Counted from the stretch's first letter, positions 1 through 8,947 are shown. The stretch: DNA of 64,000 nt from Chitinophagaceae bacterium (GCA_024643645.1 JAHEMN010000002.1:20175-84174); one strand, 5' to 3'. Numbers and translations are program-made. Notes: a model not told the origin generated them from the letters alone.

Positions 1-358
1 TTTCCGCTTCAGTTTTTACATCGCTTTTCTTTTTCCCGGCTATCCAACCCGGTATACAAACATTTTCAAGAGCTGAAAATTCAGGTAAAAGATGGTGAAA
101 CTGGAAAACAAATCCAATATGCTTGTTTCGAAAAGCTGACAGCTTTACTCCACTAAGGGAATTAACCAACATATTATTCATTTTCACTTCGCCTGAATCT
201 GCATTATCTAAAGTGCCGAGAATATGTAATAATGTACTCTTTCCTGAACCGGAAGGACCCACAATTGAAACCACTTCTCCTTTATTTATCTCCAGGTCTA
301 CTCCCTTCAATACTTCTACTTTTCCGTAGCGTTTAAAAATATTTTTTCCTGATATCAT
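1..358 (-). CDS. ABC transporter ATP-binding protein, LolD-like (3' part outside window)
   Basis: This is the N-terminal 119 codons of an ABC ATPase that runs off the left edge of the window. The Walker A motif GPSGSGKST lies at residues 34-42, and the Q-loop FQFHHLLPEF (Gln86) is the form typical of the LolD/MacB group. LolD powers release of lipoproteins from the inner membrane to the LolA carrier. The start is the ATG complementary to 356-358. A LolC/E-like permease is encoded far away at 47365-48588, and whether the two are partners cannot be told from sequence. The family is clear, while the LolD assignment rests on the Q-loop and on general resemblance. Signature and Walker B motifs lie outside the window. 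Confidence 0.85.
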   Translation of the reverse strand, partial: MISGKNIFKRYGKVEVLKGVDLEINKGEVVSIVGPSGSGKSTLLHILGTLDNADSGEVKMNNMLVNSLSGVKLSAFRNKHIGFVFQFHHLLPEFSALENVCIPGWIAGKKKSDVKTEAE

Positions 359-522
359 GCAGCTAATAGTTCATTATATTAATCAATTGAATTGATATTG
401 GCAGCCCGAAACTATACAAATCAAGTTGAAAATTTTTCATAAAAGCCGGGTGATTCTAAAACAAAATTGCTTGTGTCCCGTTAAATTGAAAAATGCTCAA
501 AAAAACTGTTAAAAACTTAGGA

Positions 523-553
523 TTTGGAAAATACGTTAATACTACTACTTTTG
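523..553 (+). promoter_or_regulatory. Bacteroidota-type promoter (TTTG-N19-TACTTTTG)
   Basis: TTTG at 523-526 and TACTTTTG at 546-553 are separated by exactly 19 nt. This matches both elements of the Bacteroidota primary sigma factor consensus (-33 TTTG, -7 TAnnTTTG). It is the best two-element promoter I found in the window. It would give a 5' leader of roughly 60 nt for the small gene at 623. The 264-bp gap 359-622 holds nothing else I recognise. Confidence 0.7.
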
Positions 554-622
554 CGGAAAATTAAGGTATCTGAGTATAGCAATATATAACTAACCTTATT
601 CAAAAAATTAAATACCTAGAAG

Positions 623-844
623 ATGTTTTGGACTTTAGAATTAGCCTCGTACCTCGAAGACGCACCCTGGCCGGCTACCAAGGATGAATTGATTGATTAT
701 TCAATTCGTTCAGGTGCACCCATTGAAGTTGTAGAAAATTTACAGGAACTGGAAGATGAAGGTGATGTTTATGAAACCATCGAAGATATCTGGCCAGATT
801 ATCCTACGCATGAGGATTTCCTTTTTAATGAAGATGAATACTAA
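623..844 (+). CDS. DUF2795-like small acidic protein
   Basis: This 73-residue soluble acidic protein begins MFWTLELASYLEDAPWPATK and ends in a run of Asp/Glu/Tyr. The pattern of an aromatic N-terminus, a helical segment with DELIDYSIRSGAP, and an LQELEDEGD segment resembles the DUF2795 family that is widespread and highly conserved in Bacteroidota. I assign it from memory of that family and cannot give a function. It stands alone between a strong promoter at 523-553 and an intrinsic terminator at 889-919, so it is probably a monocistronic, well-expressed gene. No transmembrane or signal segment is visible. Confidence 0.8.
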   Translation: MFWTLELASYLEDAPWPATKDELIDYSIRSGAPIEVVENLQELEDEGDVYETIEDIWPDYPTHEDFLFNEDEY

Positions 845-888
845 TACACTTCCCCTTAAGGGGCAGAAATAACTTATTCTTATATTAC

Positions 889-919
889 AGAAGCCTCCAA
901 ATTGGAGGCTTCTTCTTTT
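889..919 (+). terminator. Intrinsic terminator
   Basis: AGAAGCCTCC (889-898) pairs perfectly with GGAGGCTTCT (904-913) around a 5-nt loop, followed by TCTTTT. It sits 45 bp after the stop of the 73-residue gene and ends its transcript. The convergent fabI gene ends at 981. Confidence 0.85.
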
Positions 920-980
920 ACATTTATGTTATTAAAAAGATATACAACAGATTTAATTTCCCTTTAGTAGAAAGGGGGGG

Positions 981-1796
981 CTACTCTACTCCTAACTTTT
1001 CCATTACTACATTACTAACTCCCGTTGTCGAATATCCTCCATCATGGAAAAGATTCTGCATAGTAACCATTCTGGTCAGGTCACTGAAAAGGGTGATACA
1101 GTAATTGGCACAATCTTCTGCCGATGCATTACCCAATGGTGCAATTGCCTCCGCATAATCAAAGAAATCGCCAAAGCCTTTAATACCTGTACCTGCTGTT
1201 GTTTTTGTAGGTGATTGTGAGACTGTATTGATACGTACTTTTTTATCAACCCCATAATGATAACCAAAGCTACGGGCTATAGATTCCAGCATTGCCTTTA
1301 TATCAGCCATATCTGTGTAAAAGGGATAAGTACGTTGTGCTGCCATATAAGTTAATGCCACTACACTACCCCATTCATTAATGGCATCAAGTTTTTTTGC
1401 AACTGCTAGCATTTTATGCAAAGACATGGCTGATACATCGATTCCTTTCATGAAATAATCATAATTCGATTCTGTATAAGGTATTTTTTTACGAATATTC
1501 ACACTCATACCTATAGAATGAAGTACGAAGTCAATTTTTCCACCTAATACTTCTTGTGATTTTGTAAATAAAGTAGTCAGTTCTTCCACATTTGTGGCAT
1601 CCGCCGGTATGATCTCTGATTTTGTTTTTTCTGCCAACTTATTTATTTCACCCATACGCATGGCAATTGGCGCATTTGTTAGCACAAATATTGCACCTTC
1701 TTCATGTGCCTTTTCAGCGACTTTCCAGGCAATGGAGTTTTCGTCCAGTGCACCAGTAATAATTCCTCTTTTTCCTTTCAATAAATTATAAGCCAT
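981..1796 (-). CDS. fabI: Enoyl-ACP reductase (NADH)
   Basis: This enzyme catalyses the last reductive step of the type II fatty-acid elongation cycle, reducing trans-2-enoyl-ACP. The protein is 271 residues, the normal FabI length. It has the FabI variant of the SDR nucleotide-binding motif, GIITGALDENSIAW (residues 11-24). The active site is of the Y-x(6)-K type: Tyr160 and Lys167 in YTDMADIK, with the second conserved tyrosine at Tyr150. The C-terminal region LFHDGGYST is also typical. The gene is separated from neighbours on both sides. A FabH-like synthase at 2169 and FabZ (fused to LpxC at 61884) belong to the same pathway. Confidence 0.95.
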   Translation of the reverse strand: MAYNLLKGKRGIITGALDENSIAWKVAEKAHEEGAIFVLTNAPIAMRMGEINKLAEKTKSEIIPADATNVEELTTLFTKSQEVLGGKIDFVLHSIGMSVNIRKKIPYTESNYDYFMKGIDVSAMSLHKMLAVAKKLDAINEWGSVVALTYMAAQRTYPFYTDMADIKAMLESIARSFGYHYGVDKKVRINTVSQSPTKTTAGTGIKGFGDFFDYAEAIAPLGNASAEDCANYCITLFSDLTRMVTMQNLFHDGGYSTTGVSNVVMEKLGVE

Positions 1797-1835
1797 AGAT
1801 GTTGATTTTATAGCAGTAAAAATAAGGAGATATTT

Positions 1836-2042
1836 TTAAGCTCCCGGAAACAGCATTCTAATGAAAAAAACAATAATAAATGTAAGTGCAAAAATCAATG
1901 TCATTACAGTTATCATCCAAAGTAAAAATTGTTTGAGCGATTCTCTGGGCTGTATTATCCTCTCAAGATATTTAATCAGTATATATACCGGAATTAATGC
2001 CAGTAAAATAATAATTAGAATCGGAATAGCTTTTAGTTTCAT
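1836..2042 (-). CDS. Small membrane protein of unknown function
   Basis: This 68-residue protein has two strongly hydrophobic stretches, about residues 5-24 and 40-64. A short charged loop separates them (KYLERIIQPRESLKQ). This suggests a two-helix inner-membrane hairpin. I do not recognise a family. The minus-strand reading is preferred over the overlapping plus-strand frame because it gives a conventional Met-Lys start and a coherent two-helix pattern. It lies 39 bp upstream of fabI on the same strand and could share its transcript. Confidence 0.55.
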   Translation of the reverse strand: MKLKAIPILIIILLALIPVYILIKYLERIIQPRESLKQFLLWMITVMTLIFALTFIIVFFIRMLFPGA

Positions 2043-2168
2043 TTGAAATAGTTATATAAGAAGTGTAATTTATTTTAAAATATTATTTCATTCAATAAAT
2101 TATTAAGTCTTGTTAATTACCTTTATTAGAATACCTATTCTGTGAGATCTTCAATAAATTCTTATTAA

Positions 2169-3245
2169 ATGAATGTGAAAACCGTAATTACCGGAACAGG
2201 ATGTTATATCCCTGAGACAATAAAGACCAATAAAGATTTTATTGATCAGGAATTTTACACTGATGAAAATCAACATCTCTCAACACCATCTGAGGTAATA
2301 GTAGAAAAATTCAGAGACATAACCGGAATTGAGGAAAGACGTTATATTGATGATACGATGAATTCATCTGATATGGCAACTATTGCAGCCCGTCAGGCTA
2401 TTGAAGATAGTGGTATTGATCCCGAAGAACTGGACCAGATCATTCTTGCACACAATTTCGGAAATGTTATAAAACATACCATTCAAACTGATGTATTACC
2501 GGCATTAGCATCAAGAGTAAAACATGACCTGGGTATAAAAAATCCAAACTGTGTTGCTTACGATATCTTATTTGGTTGCCCCGGATGGTTACAAGGTGTT
2601 ATTCAGGCAGATGCATTTTTTAAAGCAGGTATTGCAAAAAAAGCATTGGTAATTGGTACAGAAACATTAAGCAGAGTACTTGATATGTACGACAGGGACA
2701 GTATGATATTTTCTGATGGTGCTGGTGCATCAATACTTGAAGCTATCCCTGAAGAAAAAACATCAAGTGGCATCCTTTCTTCAAGTGTTCAAAGCCATTG
2801 TGTTGATGAAGCATTTTATTTGTATTTAGGTAAAAGCAATTTCCCTGATGCTGATTCAAAAATCAGGTATATAAAAATGAAAGGGCGAAAAGTGTACGAA
2901 TACGCCATGCAATATGTTCCGGTTGCAATGAAGGATTGTTTAGACAAAGCAAATATTCCTATTCAGGAAGTAAAAAAAGTTTTTATTCATCAGGCTAATG
3001 AAAAAATGGATGAAGGAATCATCAAACGATTATTTAAACTGTATGGTGAAAAAGAAATTCCTGATCATATAATGCCGATGAACATACATAAATATGGCAA
3101 TAGTTCTGTAGCTACCATTCCCACTTTATTTGACCAGGTAAAAAGAGGCAAACTTGAAAATCAATATTTTCAAACCGGTGATATAATACTTTTTGCTTCT
3201 GTTGGAGCAGGAATGAATATTAATGCAGTGTGCTACCGCATTTGA
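2169..3245 (+). CDS. 3-oxoacyl-ACP synthase III family (FabH-like)
   Basis: This is a thiolase-fold condensing enzyme of 358 residues. The Cys-His-Asn triad is complete: Cys137 in LFGCPGW, His274 in FIHQAN, and Asn311 in HKYGNSS. FabH joins acetyl-CoA or other acyl-CoAs to malonyl-ACP to start fatty-acid synthesis. The protein is about 30-40 residues longer than classical FabH (around 320), as in the second FabH-type branch found in Bacteroidota, so it may use a substrate other than acetyl-CoA. It stands alone on the plus strand, 33 bp ahead of pheT, which has its own promoter. Family sure, exact substrate unknown. Confidence 0.9.
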   Translation: MNVKTVITGTGCYIPETIKTNKDFIDQEFYTDENQHLSTPSEVIVEKFRDITGIEERRYIDDTMNSSDMATIAARQAIEDSGIDPEELDQIILAHNFGNVIKHTIQTDVLPALASRVKHDLGIKNPNCVAYDILFGCPGWLQGVIQADAFFKAGIAKKALVIGTETLSRVLDMYDRDSMIFSDGAGASILEAIPEEKTSSGILSSSVQSHCVDEAFYLYLGKSNFPDADSKIRYIKMKGRKVYEYAMQYVPVAMKDCLDKANIPIQEVKKVFIHQANEKMDEGIIKRLFKLYGEKEIPDHIMPMNIHKYGNSSVATIPTLFDQVKRGKLENQYFQTGDIILFASVGAGMNINAVCYRI

Positions 3246-3274
3246 TAACTTAGTGCTTCTCTCTCTTATCTTTG
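3241..3274 (+). promoter_or_regulatory. pheT promoter abutting the start codon
   Basis: TATCTTTG at 3267-3274 is a perfect TAnnTTTG -7 box, and a TTTG occurs 22 nt upstream at 3241-3244, slightly wider than the usual spacing. Only GCGC, 3275-3278, separates the box from the pheT ATG at 3279. Transcription would start at or within a few nt of the ATG, giving a leaderless mRNA. Confidence 0.6.
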
Positions 3275-3278
3275 CGCC

Positions 3279-5705
3279 ATGACGATCTCATATAAATGGC
3301 TAAGTGAATATTTACCCGTAACAGTTGAACCAGAAAGGTTAAGCCGTATTCTCACTTCAATAGGTTTGGAAGTTGAGAGTATGTATCAATACGAAGAAGT
3401 AAAAGGTGGATTAAAGGGCCTTGTAATTGGTGAAGTTTTAAGTACAGAAAAACATCCAAATGCAGATAAGCTGACAGTTACAAAAGTTACTATTGGCCAA
3501 AATGAGCCTTTACAAATTGTATGCGGAGCACCTAATGTTGCTGAAGGGCAAAAAGTAGTTGTTGCTACTGTTGGCACAACTATCTATCCGTTAAATGATG
3601 ATCCTCTGACAATGAAAGTAGCAAAGATCAGAAGTGTAGAAAGTCATGGAATGATCTGTGCTGAAGACGAAATAGGATTAGGAACTTCTCACGACGGAAT
3701 TATGGTACTACCTGATGATGCAAAAGTTGGTACCGCTGCTGCTGAATATTTTCAACCTTATGAGGATGTGGTATATGAAATCGGACTTACTCCAAACCGA
3801 ATGGATGCTATGAGCCATTGGGGAGTAGCCAGAGATGTATGTGCTTATCTGAGCCACCATGATAAACAGGATTTGAAACCAAAAACCCTAATATCAAATG
3901 GTTTTAAAATTGATAATAGCTCATTGACATTGGATGTATCTGTGGAAAATGAAACCGCTTGTCCCAGATATTCCGGCGTCAGTATTGCAAATGTTTCCAT
4001 TACAACTTCTCCAAAATGGCTGCAGCAAAAATTAAAAGCTATCGGCCTCAGGCCCATCAATAATATCGTTGATATAACTAATTTCATTCAGCATGAAACA
4101 GGGCAACCTTTACATGCATTTGATATAGATAAGATCACCGGTAAGAAGATCATTGTAAAAAATCTTCCAGAAGGAACCGGGTTTATTACGCTGGATGAGA
4201 AAAAAAGAACCTTGAATGCAGAAGATCTGATGATATGTGATGCAGCAGAAGGCATGTGCATAGCTGGTGTTTTTGGAGGAATACATAGTGGCGTTACAGA
4301 TACTACAAAAAACATCTTTCTTGAAAGTGCATTTTTTGATGCTGTAGCAATAAGAAAAACCTCTTTCCGACATGGACTTAGAACCGATGCTGCCAGCCGA
4401 TTTGAAAAAGGAACGGATATTTCTGCTACTGTAAACGTTTTAAAAAGAGCTGCGAAGCTTATTAAAGAGATTGCAGGAGGAGAAATCGCTTCTGAAATAG
4501 TGGATATATATCCAACTGTAAAACCAAAAACTGAAGTAGCTGTAAAATGGCATTTCATTAAAAAATTAAGTGGTAAAAATTATCACCCGGATGCTGTAAA
4601 GGATATTCTTAACAGCCTTGGTTTTGAAACACTCAAAGAAGGTATTGATGAGTTGCGGGTTGCTGTACCTTATCATAAACCAGACATTAGTTTTCCTGCT
4701 GATCTTGTAGAAGAGATCGTTCGAATAGACGGATTGGATAATATTGAAATACCATCATCAATAACAATTACACCAGCAGTTGACGAGAACTTTGAGAAAG
4801 AAATATTCTTTGAAAAAACGGCAAATTATTTAGTGGGCCAGGGATTCAATGAAATGATGACCAACTCCATCACTAATGCAGCCTATTTTTCTGAAGAAGA
4901 AAAGGAAAATATGGTTATTATGCTGAATAGCCTGAGTGCAGAATTAAATATATTACGCAATTCATTATTTGAAACTTCATTAGAAGTAGTAGCACATAAT
5001 CTCAATCATAAAAATAATTCTCTTCGCCTTTTTGAATTTGGTAAAGCTTATTCAAACGAAGGAAACAGCAAGTACAATGAAGATGCAAGGCTAAGTATTG
5101 TTATTGCCGGAAATAAAAATGATGACCACTGGAACCAAAAAGCCATAGCAGCTGATTTCTATACACTGAAAGGTATTGTTGAAGCAATCATGAATTTGTT
5201 GGGAGTTGAACCCGATTCAATTGAAAAGAATGAAGTACCTAAACTTCATAATCATATTGTTTTTAAATTAAATAATTTAATGCTGGGAGCTGCCGGAGAA
5301 GTTAAGAAGACAATACTAGAAAAATTTGGAATAAAACAACCCGTTTTTTATGCTGAGCTTAATTGGTCGGCTTTGTATGCGTTTGCATCAAAACAAAAAA
5401 ATAAAGTAAAGGAAATTTCAAAATATCCTTTGGTACAAAGAGACCTTGCAATGATCGTTTCCAAAGAATTGAAATGGGATGAAGTACAAAAAACAGTACA
5501 AAAGATCAAATTGAATAAATTACAGGACATTAAATTGTTTGATATTTTTGAAAGTGAAAAATTAGGTAACAATAAAAAATCGCTGGCTGTTAACTTTACT
5601 TTTCAGGATGAAGAAAAAACGTTGACAGACAAAGAAATTGATGGTTGGATGAATAAGATCATGTCTGCCATGGAAAAAGAACTACAGGCTGAAATCAGAA
5701 AATGA
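3279..5705 (+). CDS. pheT: Phenylalanine-tRNA ligase beta subunit
   Basis: This is the beta chain of the alpha2-beta2 phenylalanyl-tRNA synthetase, which charges tRNA-Phe. At 808 residues it is full length. In order it has the OB-fold tRNA-binding B1 domain (about 40-150), the B3/B4 editing region (about 210-390), B5 (about 400-480), the catalytic-like core, and a C-terminal anticodon-binding FDX-ACB domain. That last domain begins near the ISKYPLVQRDLAMIV segment. pheS is not in this window. The stop codon overlaps the start of the following coiled-coil gene (ATGA), so the two are translationally coupled. Confidence 0.97.
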   Translation: MTISYKWLSEYLPVTVEPERLSRILTSIGLEVESMYQYEEVKGGLKGLVIGEVLSTEKHPNADKLTVTKVTIGQNEPLQIVCGAPNVAEGQKVVVATVGTTIYPLNDDPLTMKVAKIRSVESHGMICAEDEIGLGTSHDGIMVLPDDAKVGTAAAEYFQPYEDVVYEIGLTPNRMDAMSHWGVARDVCAYLSHHDKQDLKPKTLISNGFKIDNSSLTLDVSVENETACPRYSGVSIANVSITTSPKWLQQKLKAIGLRPINNIVDITNFIQHETGQPLHAFDIDKITGKKIIVKNLPEGTGFITLDEKKRTLNAEDLMICDAAEGMCIAGVFGGIHSGVTDTTKNIFLESAFFDAVAIRKTSFRHGLRTDAASRFEKGTDISATVNVLKRAAKLIKEIAGGEIASEIVDIYPTVKPKTEVAVKWHFIKKLSGKNYHPDAVKDILNSLGFETLKEGIDELRVAVPYHKPDISFPADLVEEIVRIDGLDNIEIPSSITITPAVDENFEKEIFFEKTANYLVGQGFNEMMTNSITNAAYFSEEEKENMVIMLNSLSAELNILRNSLFETSLEVVAHNLNHKNNSLRLFEFGKAYSNEGNSKYNEDARLSIVIAGNKNDDHWNQKAIAADFYTLKGIVEAIMNLLGVEPDSIEKNEVPKLHNHIVFKLNNLMLGAAGEVKKTILEKFGIKQPVFYAELNWSALYAFASKQKNKVKEISKYPLVQRDLAMIVSKELKWDEVQKTVQKIKLNKLQDIKLFDIFESEKLGNNKKSLAVNFTFQDEEKTLTDKEIDGWMNKIMSAMEKELQAEIRK

Positions 5706-5989
5706 GTAGTACAGAACAACATTTAAAAAGAATACAGAATAAACTTCAACTATTATTGAAGGAGCATATTGCTGTGCAAAAGGAGAATGCTAAGTTGAAA
5801 GAAGACTTAAAAGATGCTGAACAAAAAATTGTTACTCAGCAAAAGAATATGGACCAATTGAAACAACAGGTAAGTATATTAAAAGTAACCTCAGGAGATA
5901 TGAGTGCAGCTGATAAAAAGGATTTTGAGAAAAGGATAAATGGCTATCTGAAAGAAATTGACCGTTGTATTACGATGCTTGGGCAATAA
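5702..5989 (+). CDS. Small coiled-coil protein between pheT and zapA
   Basis: This 95-residue, charged, almost wholly helical protein has heptad-like Leu/Ile spacing through about residues 8-65 (LKRIQNKLQLLLKEH, then long Lys/Glu/Gln-rich stretches). It carries a short C-terminal helix with FEKRINGYLKEIDRCI. Its ATG overlaps the pheT stop by 4 nt. I recognise no named family. Its position just ahead of zapA and its short coiled-coil form make a division-associated role, for example a ZapA partner, a reasonable guess and nothing more. No signal peptide or membrane helix is present. Confidence 0.8.
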   Translation: MSSTEQHLKRIQNKLQLLLKEHIAVQKENAKLKEDLKDAEQKIVTQQKNMDQLKQQVSILKVTSGDMSAADKKDFEKRINGYLKEIDRCITMLGQ

Positions 5990-5998
5990 AGTCCGACA

Positions 5999-6253
5999 TT
6001 AGACTCTTTTCACAAGATTCATTTTCATTTCATTGTCACCGTGAGAAAGTTCCAATGTATACCTTCCATAAGGCAGATCACTTAAACCGGCCCAGGTCAT
6101 TTCTTCAAAATCAGCAATTATGTCTTTTTCGATAGTACGACAAACACATCCTGCATCATCCTTTAACACTCCACGAAGACAAATTCCTTTGGGTGCAGAT
6201 AGTTGTAATCGCAGCGCATCAATAAAAACTGATGACTTAACTTTAGCAAACAT
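5999..6253 (-). CDS. Hypothetical 84-residue protein
   Basis: This reading frame is on the opposite strand between the coiled-coil gene and zapA, ending 9 bp from the stop of the former. The protein looks soluble and beta-rich. Its C-terminal half (LPYGRYTLELSHGDNE) resembles one edge of an Ig- or carboxypeptidase-regulatory-like fold, while the centre carries an unusual GCVC pair of cysteines. I cannot name a family. It is favoured over the overlapping plus-strand frame at 6120-6320 by its more protein-like composition. Confidence 0.6.
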   Translation of the reverse strand: MFAKVKSSVFIDALRLQLSAPKGICLRGVLKDDAGCVCRTIEKDIIADFEEMTWAGLSDLPYGRYTLELSHGDNEMKMNLVKRV

Positions 6254-6378
6254 GGCAATTATATTAAATAAAAAAATCGTTTACACAATGGCTTTTAACC
6301 AATATTACAAGCGGGTATGAATTTGAGGATAATTAATGGGTAACTAATATAATAAAATATTACTAAAAAAACCAATAT

Positions 6379-6672
6379 ATGAGTGATTTAATTGCAATTT
6401 CTGCTTTGATCGGTGACCGTAATTATCGTATTAAAATCGAGCCAGCAGATGAAGAAGTAGTTAGAAAAACCCTCAAAACAATAAACGAAAAGATCGTTGA
6501 ATTTAAAACCATGTTTGCCGGTAAGGATATGCAGGACTATATAGCTATGGTGTTGATCTGGTATGCGACCGAGCAAAATGCCGGAACTGCAGCGGGGTTA
6601 GAAAAACTAAACCTAACGGATCAATTATCCACAATAGAAAAATTATTAGATGGTCAGTTAGATAACAAATAA
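6379..6672 (+). CDS. zapA: Cell division protein ZapA
   Basis: This 97-residue protein matches the ZapA family: an N-terminal beta-strand region with IGDRNYRIKI, then E-x-x-VRKTLKTINEKI. A long helix follows with the conserved DMQDYIAMVLIWYA segment. ZapA binds FtsZ and promotes bundling of Z-ring filaments. The gene lies between pheT with its coiled-coil partner and rny. The next gene, rny, is 210 bp further on and probably has its own promoter. Confidence 0.88.
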   Translation: MSDLIAISALIGDRNYRIKIEPADEEVVRKTLKTINEKIVEFKTMFAGKDMQDYIAMVLIWYATEQNAGTAAGLEKLNLTDQLSTIEKLLDGQLDNK

Positions 6673-6814
6673 TAATTCTTTATTGGGTGAATTCCGGGAT
6701 TTATCTCAGTTAAAATCAATATATCAACGTATTAGAATTGACCACTTTATCCAATAATTGAAGTTAATTTTCAATTTTCCACTATTACCCCTCGTTTTGT
6801 ATCTTCGCTATTAA

Positions 6815-6833
6815 TCCCGACATTTCGTCGGGA
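6815..6833 (+). promoter_or_regulatory. Stem-loop in the rny leader
   Basis: TCCCGAC (6815-6821) and GTCGGGA (6827-6833) form a perfect 7-bp GC-rich stem with loop ATTTC. It lies 8 nt downstream of a near-consensus -7 box (TATCTTCG, 6800-6807, one mismatch) and 49 nt before the rny ATG. It would therefore form at the very 5' end of the rny mRNA. No T-run follows, so it is not a terminator; it could protect the mRNA or bind a regulator. Confidence 0.5.
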
Positions 6834-6882
6834 AATTTAATATTAAGAAATAGCATTGTGCAACATCTAAACAAACACATTC

Positions 6883-8448
6883 ATGGATCCGAATATATTA
6901 TCTATCATAGTAGGCTCTGTTGCCCTTATTGTAGGGCTCATAGCGGGTAAATTCATATTTGCCAAAAACACAAAAAAGAAAATTGAAGAAGCAGAAATCC
7001 AGTCTCAATCCATCCTAAAAGAAGCCGCTCTAAGAGCTGAAACAATACGAAAAGAAAAGGAGCTGGAAGCCAAAGAGAGATTTGTTCAATTAAAATCCGC
7101 TCATGATAAAGAGGTCATGGATAAGACCAAAAAGATGAACGATGCGGAAAACCGAACCCGGCAGAAAGAACAATCCATCAACCAAAAAGAATCAAATCTT
7201 GATAAGCAGATCAAAGAAAATGATGCTATCAAAGAAAATCTGAACCGTCAGATACAACTGGTGAATATAAAAAGAACTGAACTGGAAAAACACCAGGAAG
7301 AGCATATTCGCCGGTTAGAAAAAATTGCAACTTTAACTGCTGAAGAAGCAAAATCACAATTAATAGAAAGTCTGAAAAGTGAGGCACATACCCAGGCGGT
7401 AGGTATCCAACAGGAGATCATTGATGATGCCAAGCAAAAGGCCAATAAAGAAGCAAGAAAAATTATAATTCAAACTATTCAGCGAACTGCGGCAGAACAA
7501 GCAATTGAAAATACGATCACTGTTTTCAATCTTGAAAGTGATGAGATCAAAGGCCAGATCATCGGTCGTGAGGGCCGAAATATCCGTGCCATTGAAGCAG
7601 CAACCGGTGTTGACCTGATCGTTGATGATACACCGGAAGCTATCCTTCTTTCTTCATTTGACCCTCTTCGCAGAGAAATTGCCCGTTTAAGTCTGCAGCG
7701 TTTGGTTGCTGATGGACGTATACACCCGGCAAGAATTGAAGAAGTTGTCGAAAAGACAAAAAAGCAGATAGAAGAACAAGTAAGAGAAATTGGTGAAAGG
7801 ACTGTGATTGAAATGGGAATACATGGATTACATAAAGAATTAGTGAGAATGGTAGGCCGTATGCGTTTCCGTTCTTCTTATGGTCAGAACCTTTTAATGC
7901 ACAGCCGTGAAACTGCTAATCTTTGTGCTACAATGGCTGCCGAATTGGGGTTAAATGCCAAACTAGCCAAAAGAGCCGGATTACTACATGATATTGGTAA
8001 AGTACCGGATGAAGAAAGTGAATTAAGCCATGCTTTATTAGGTGCTAAACTTGCAGAAAAATATGGTGAAAATCCTGCTGTTGTAAATGCAATAGGTGCC
8101 CACCATGATGAAATGGAGATGCAATATGTAATTTCTCCTATTGTACAGGCATGTGATGCCATCAGCGGTGCAAGACCCGGTGCCCGAAGAGAGATTATGC
8201 AGCAATATCTGCAACGGATCAAAGACCTTGAGAACCTGGCAATGGCGTATGATGGGGTGGAAAAAGCCTATGCTATTCAAGCAGGACGGGAACTAAGGGT
8301 AATTGTAGAGGCAGACAAAGTAACAGATCAGGAATCTGATAAATTATCTTTTGAGATTGCCCAGAAAATACAAACTGAAATGACCTTTCCCGGACAAATA
8401 AAAGTTACCGTCATCAGAGAAAAAAGAGCAGTTAATGTGGCGAGATAA
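6883..8448 (+). CDS. rny: Ribonuclease Y
   Basis: This membrane-anchored endoribonuclease initiates mRNA decay. The protein is 521 residues, the family norm. It has an N-terminal transmembrane helix (about 4-27), a long coiled coil rich in Lys/Glu/Gln (about 30-200), and a KH RNA-binding domain with the GREGRN motif near 229. The HD domain has its metal-binding pair His369-Asp370 in LLHDIGK and a further AHHDEME motif. It is preceded by a leader stem-loop at 6815-6833. The gene ends 136 bp before rplS, which has its own promoter. Confidence 0.97.
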   Translation: MDPNILSIIVGSVALIVGLIAGKFIFAKNTKKKIEEAEIQSQSILKEAALRAETIRKEKELEAKERFVQLKSAHDKEVMDKTKKMNDAENRTRQKEQSINQKESNLDKQIKENDAIKENLNRQIQLVNIKRTELEKHQEEHIRRLEKIATLTAEEAKSQLIESLKSEAHTQAVGIQQEIIDDAKQKANKEARKIIIQTIQRTAAEQAIENTITVFNLESDEIKGQIIGREGRNIRAIEAATGVDLIVDDTPEAILLSSFDPLRREIARLSLQRLVADGRIHPARIEEVVEKTKKQIEEQVREIGERTVIEMGIHGLHKELVRMVGRMRFRSSYGQNLLMHSRETANLCATMAAELGLNAKLAKRAGLLHDIGKVPDEESELSHALLGAKLAEKYGENPAVVNAIGAHHDEMEMQYVISPIVQACDAISGARPGARREIMQQYLQRIKDLENLAMAYDGVEKAYAIQAGRELRVIVEADKVTDQESDKLSFEIAQKIQTEMTFPGQIKVTVIREKRAVNVAR

Positions 8449-8556
8449 TAATTTAGTATTTAAGTGATTATAGAGTAAAGTTTCAGTGTTTTGCCGATTG
8501 GTGAAATTTGAAAAAAAACATTGACCATTAAACTATAATTTTTAAACTGATTCCCT

Positions 8557-8564
8557 TACCTTTG
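8557..8564 (+). promoter_or_regulatory. rplS promoter -7 box
   Basis: TACCTTTG is a perfect Bacteroidota -7 element, 20 nt upstream of the rplS ATG. No convincing TTTG is seen at the expected -33 position, only AT-rich sequence. Confidence 0.6.
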
Positions 8565-8584
8565 CCCTCCTAAAAATCAGGAAT

Positions 8585-8947
8585 ATGAACGCTATAGCAT
8601 ATGTACATGAGCAGTTGACCGGCAAAAAAGAATTCCCAAAATTCAAAGCCGGTGATAACATTACAGTTAATTATAAGATCATTGAAGGAAATAAGGAAAG
8701 GATCCAGTCTTTCAAGGGTGATGTAATTAAAAAGCAAGGTACCGGAGCTACTGCAAGTTTTACTGTTCGTAAAATTTCTGACGGAATTGGTGTAGAAAGA
8801 GTTTTCCCTTTCTTTTCTCCAAATGTTGATTCAATAGTTGTGAATAAAACTGGTAATGTACGCAGAGCAAAGTTATTCTATCAGCGTAGCCGTAGTGGTA
8901 AGAGTGCCAGAATCCGTGAAAAACGTATGATCGTTTCTAACAATTAA
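8585..8947 (+). CDS. rplS: 50S ribosomal protein L19
   Basis: L19 lies at the interface of the two ribosomal subunits. The protein is 120 residues, and its central segments (FKAGDNITVNYKI, ERIQSFKGDVIK, FPFFSPNVDSIVV, RRAKLFYQR) are the conserved core of bacterial L19. It is monocistronic here, between its own promoter (8557-8564) and a strong terminator (8967-8999). In many bacteria rplS sits with trmD and rimM, which are not nearby. Confidence 0.97.
   Translation: MNAIAYVHEQLTGKKEFPKFKAGDNITVNYKIIEGNKERIQSFKGDVIKKQGTGATASFTVRKISDGIGVERVFPFFSPNVDSIVVNKTGNVRRAKLFYQRSRSGKSARIREKRMIVSNN

Noticed and set aside
852-863. CCCCTTAAGGGG palindrome
   Set aside because: Too short and without a partner gene or repeat elsewhere in the window. 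It is probably incidental to the intergenic spacer.
4088-4558. 156-codon minus-strand frame inside pheT
   Set aside because: Antisense shadow of a certain gene, with no promoter or independent support.
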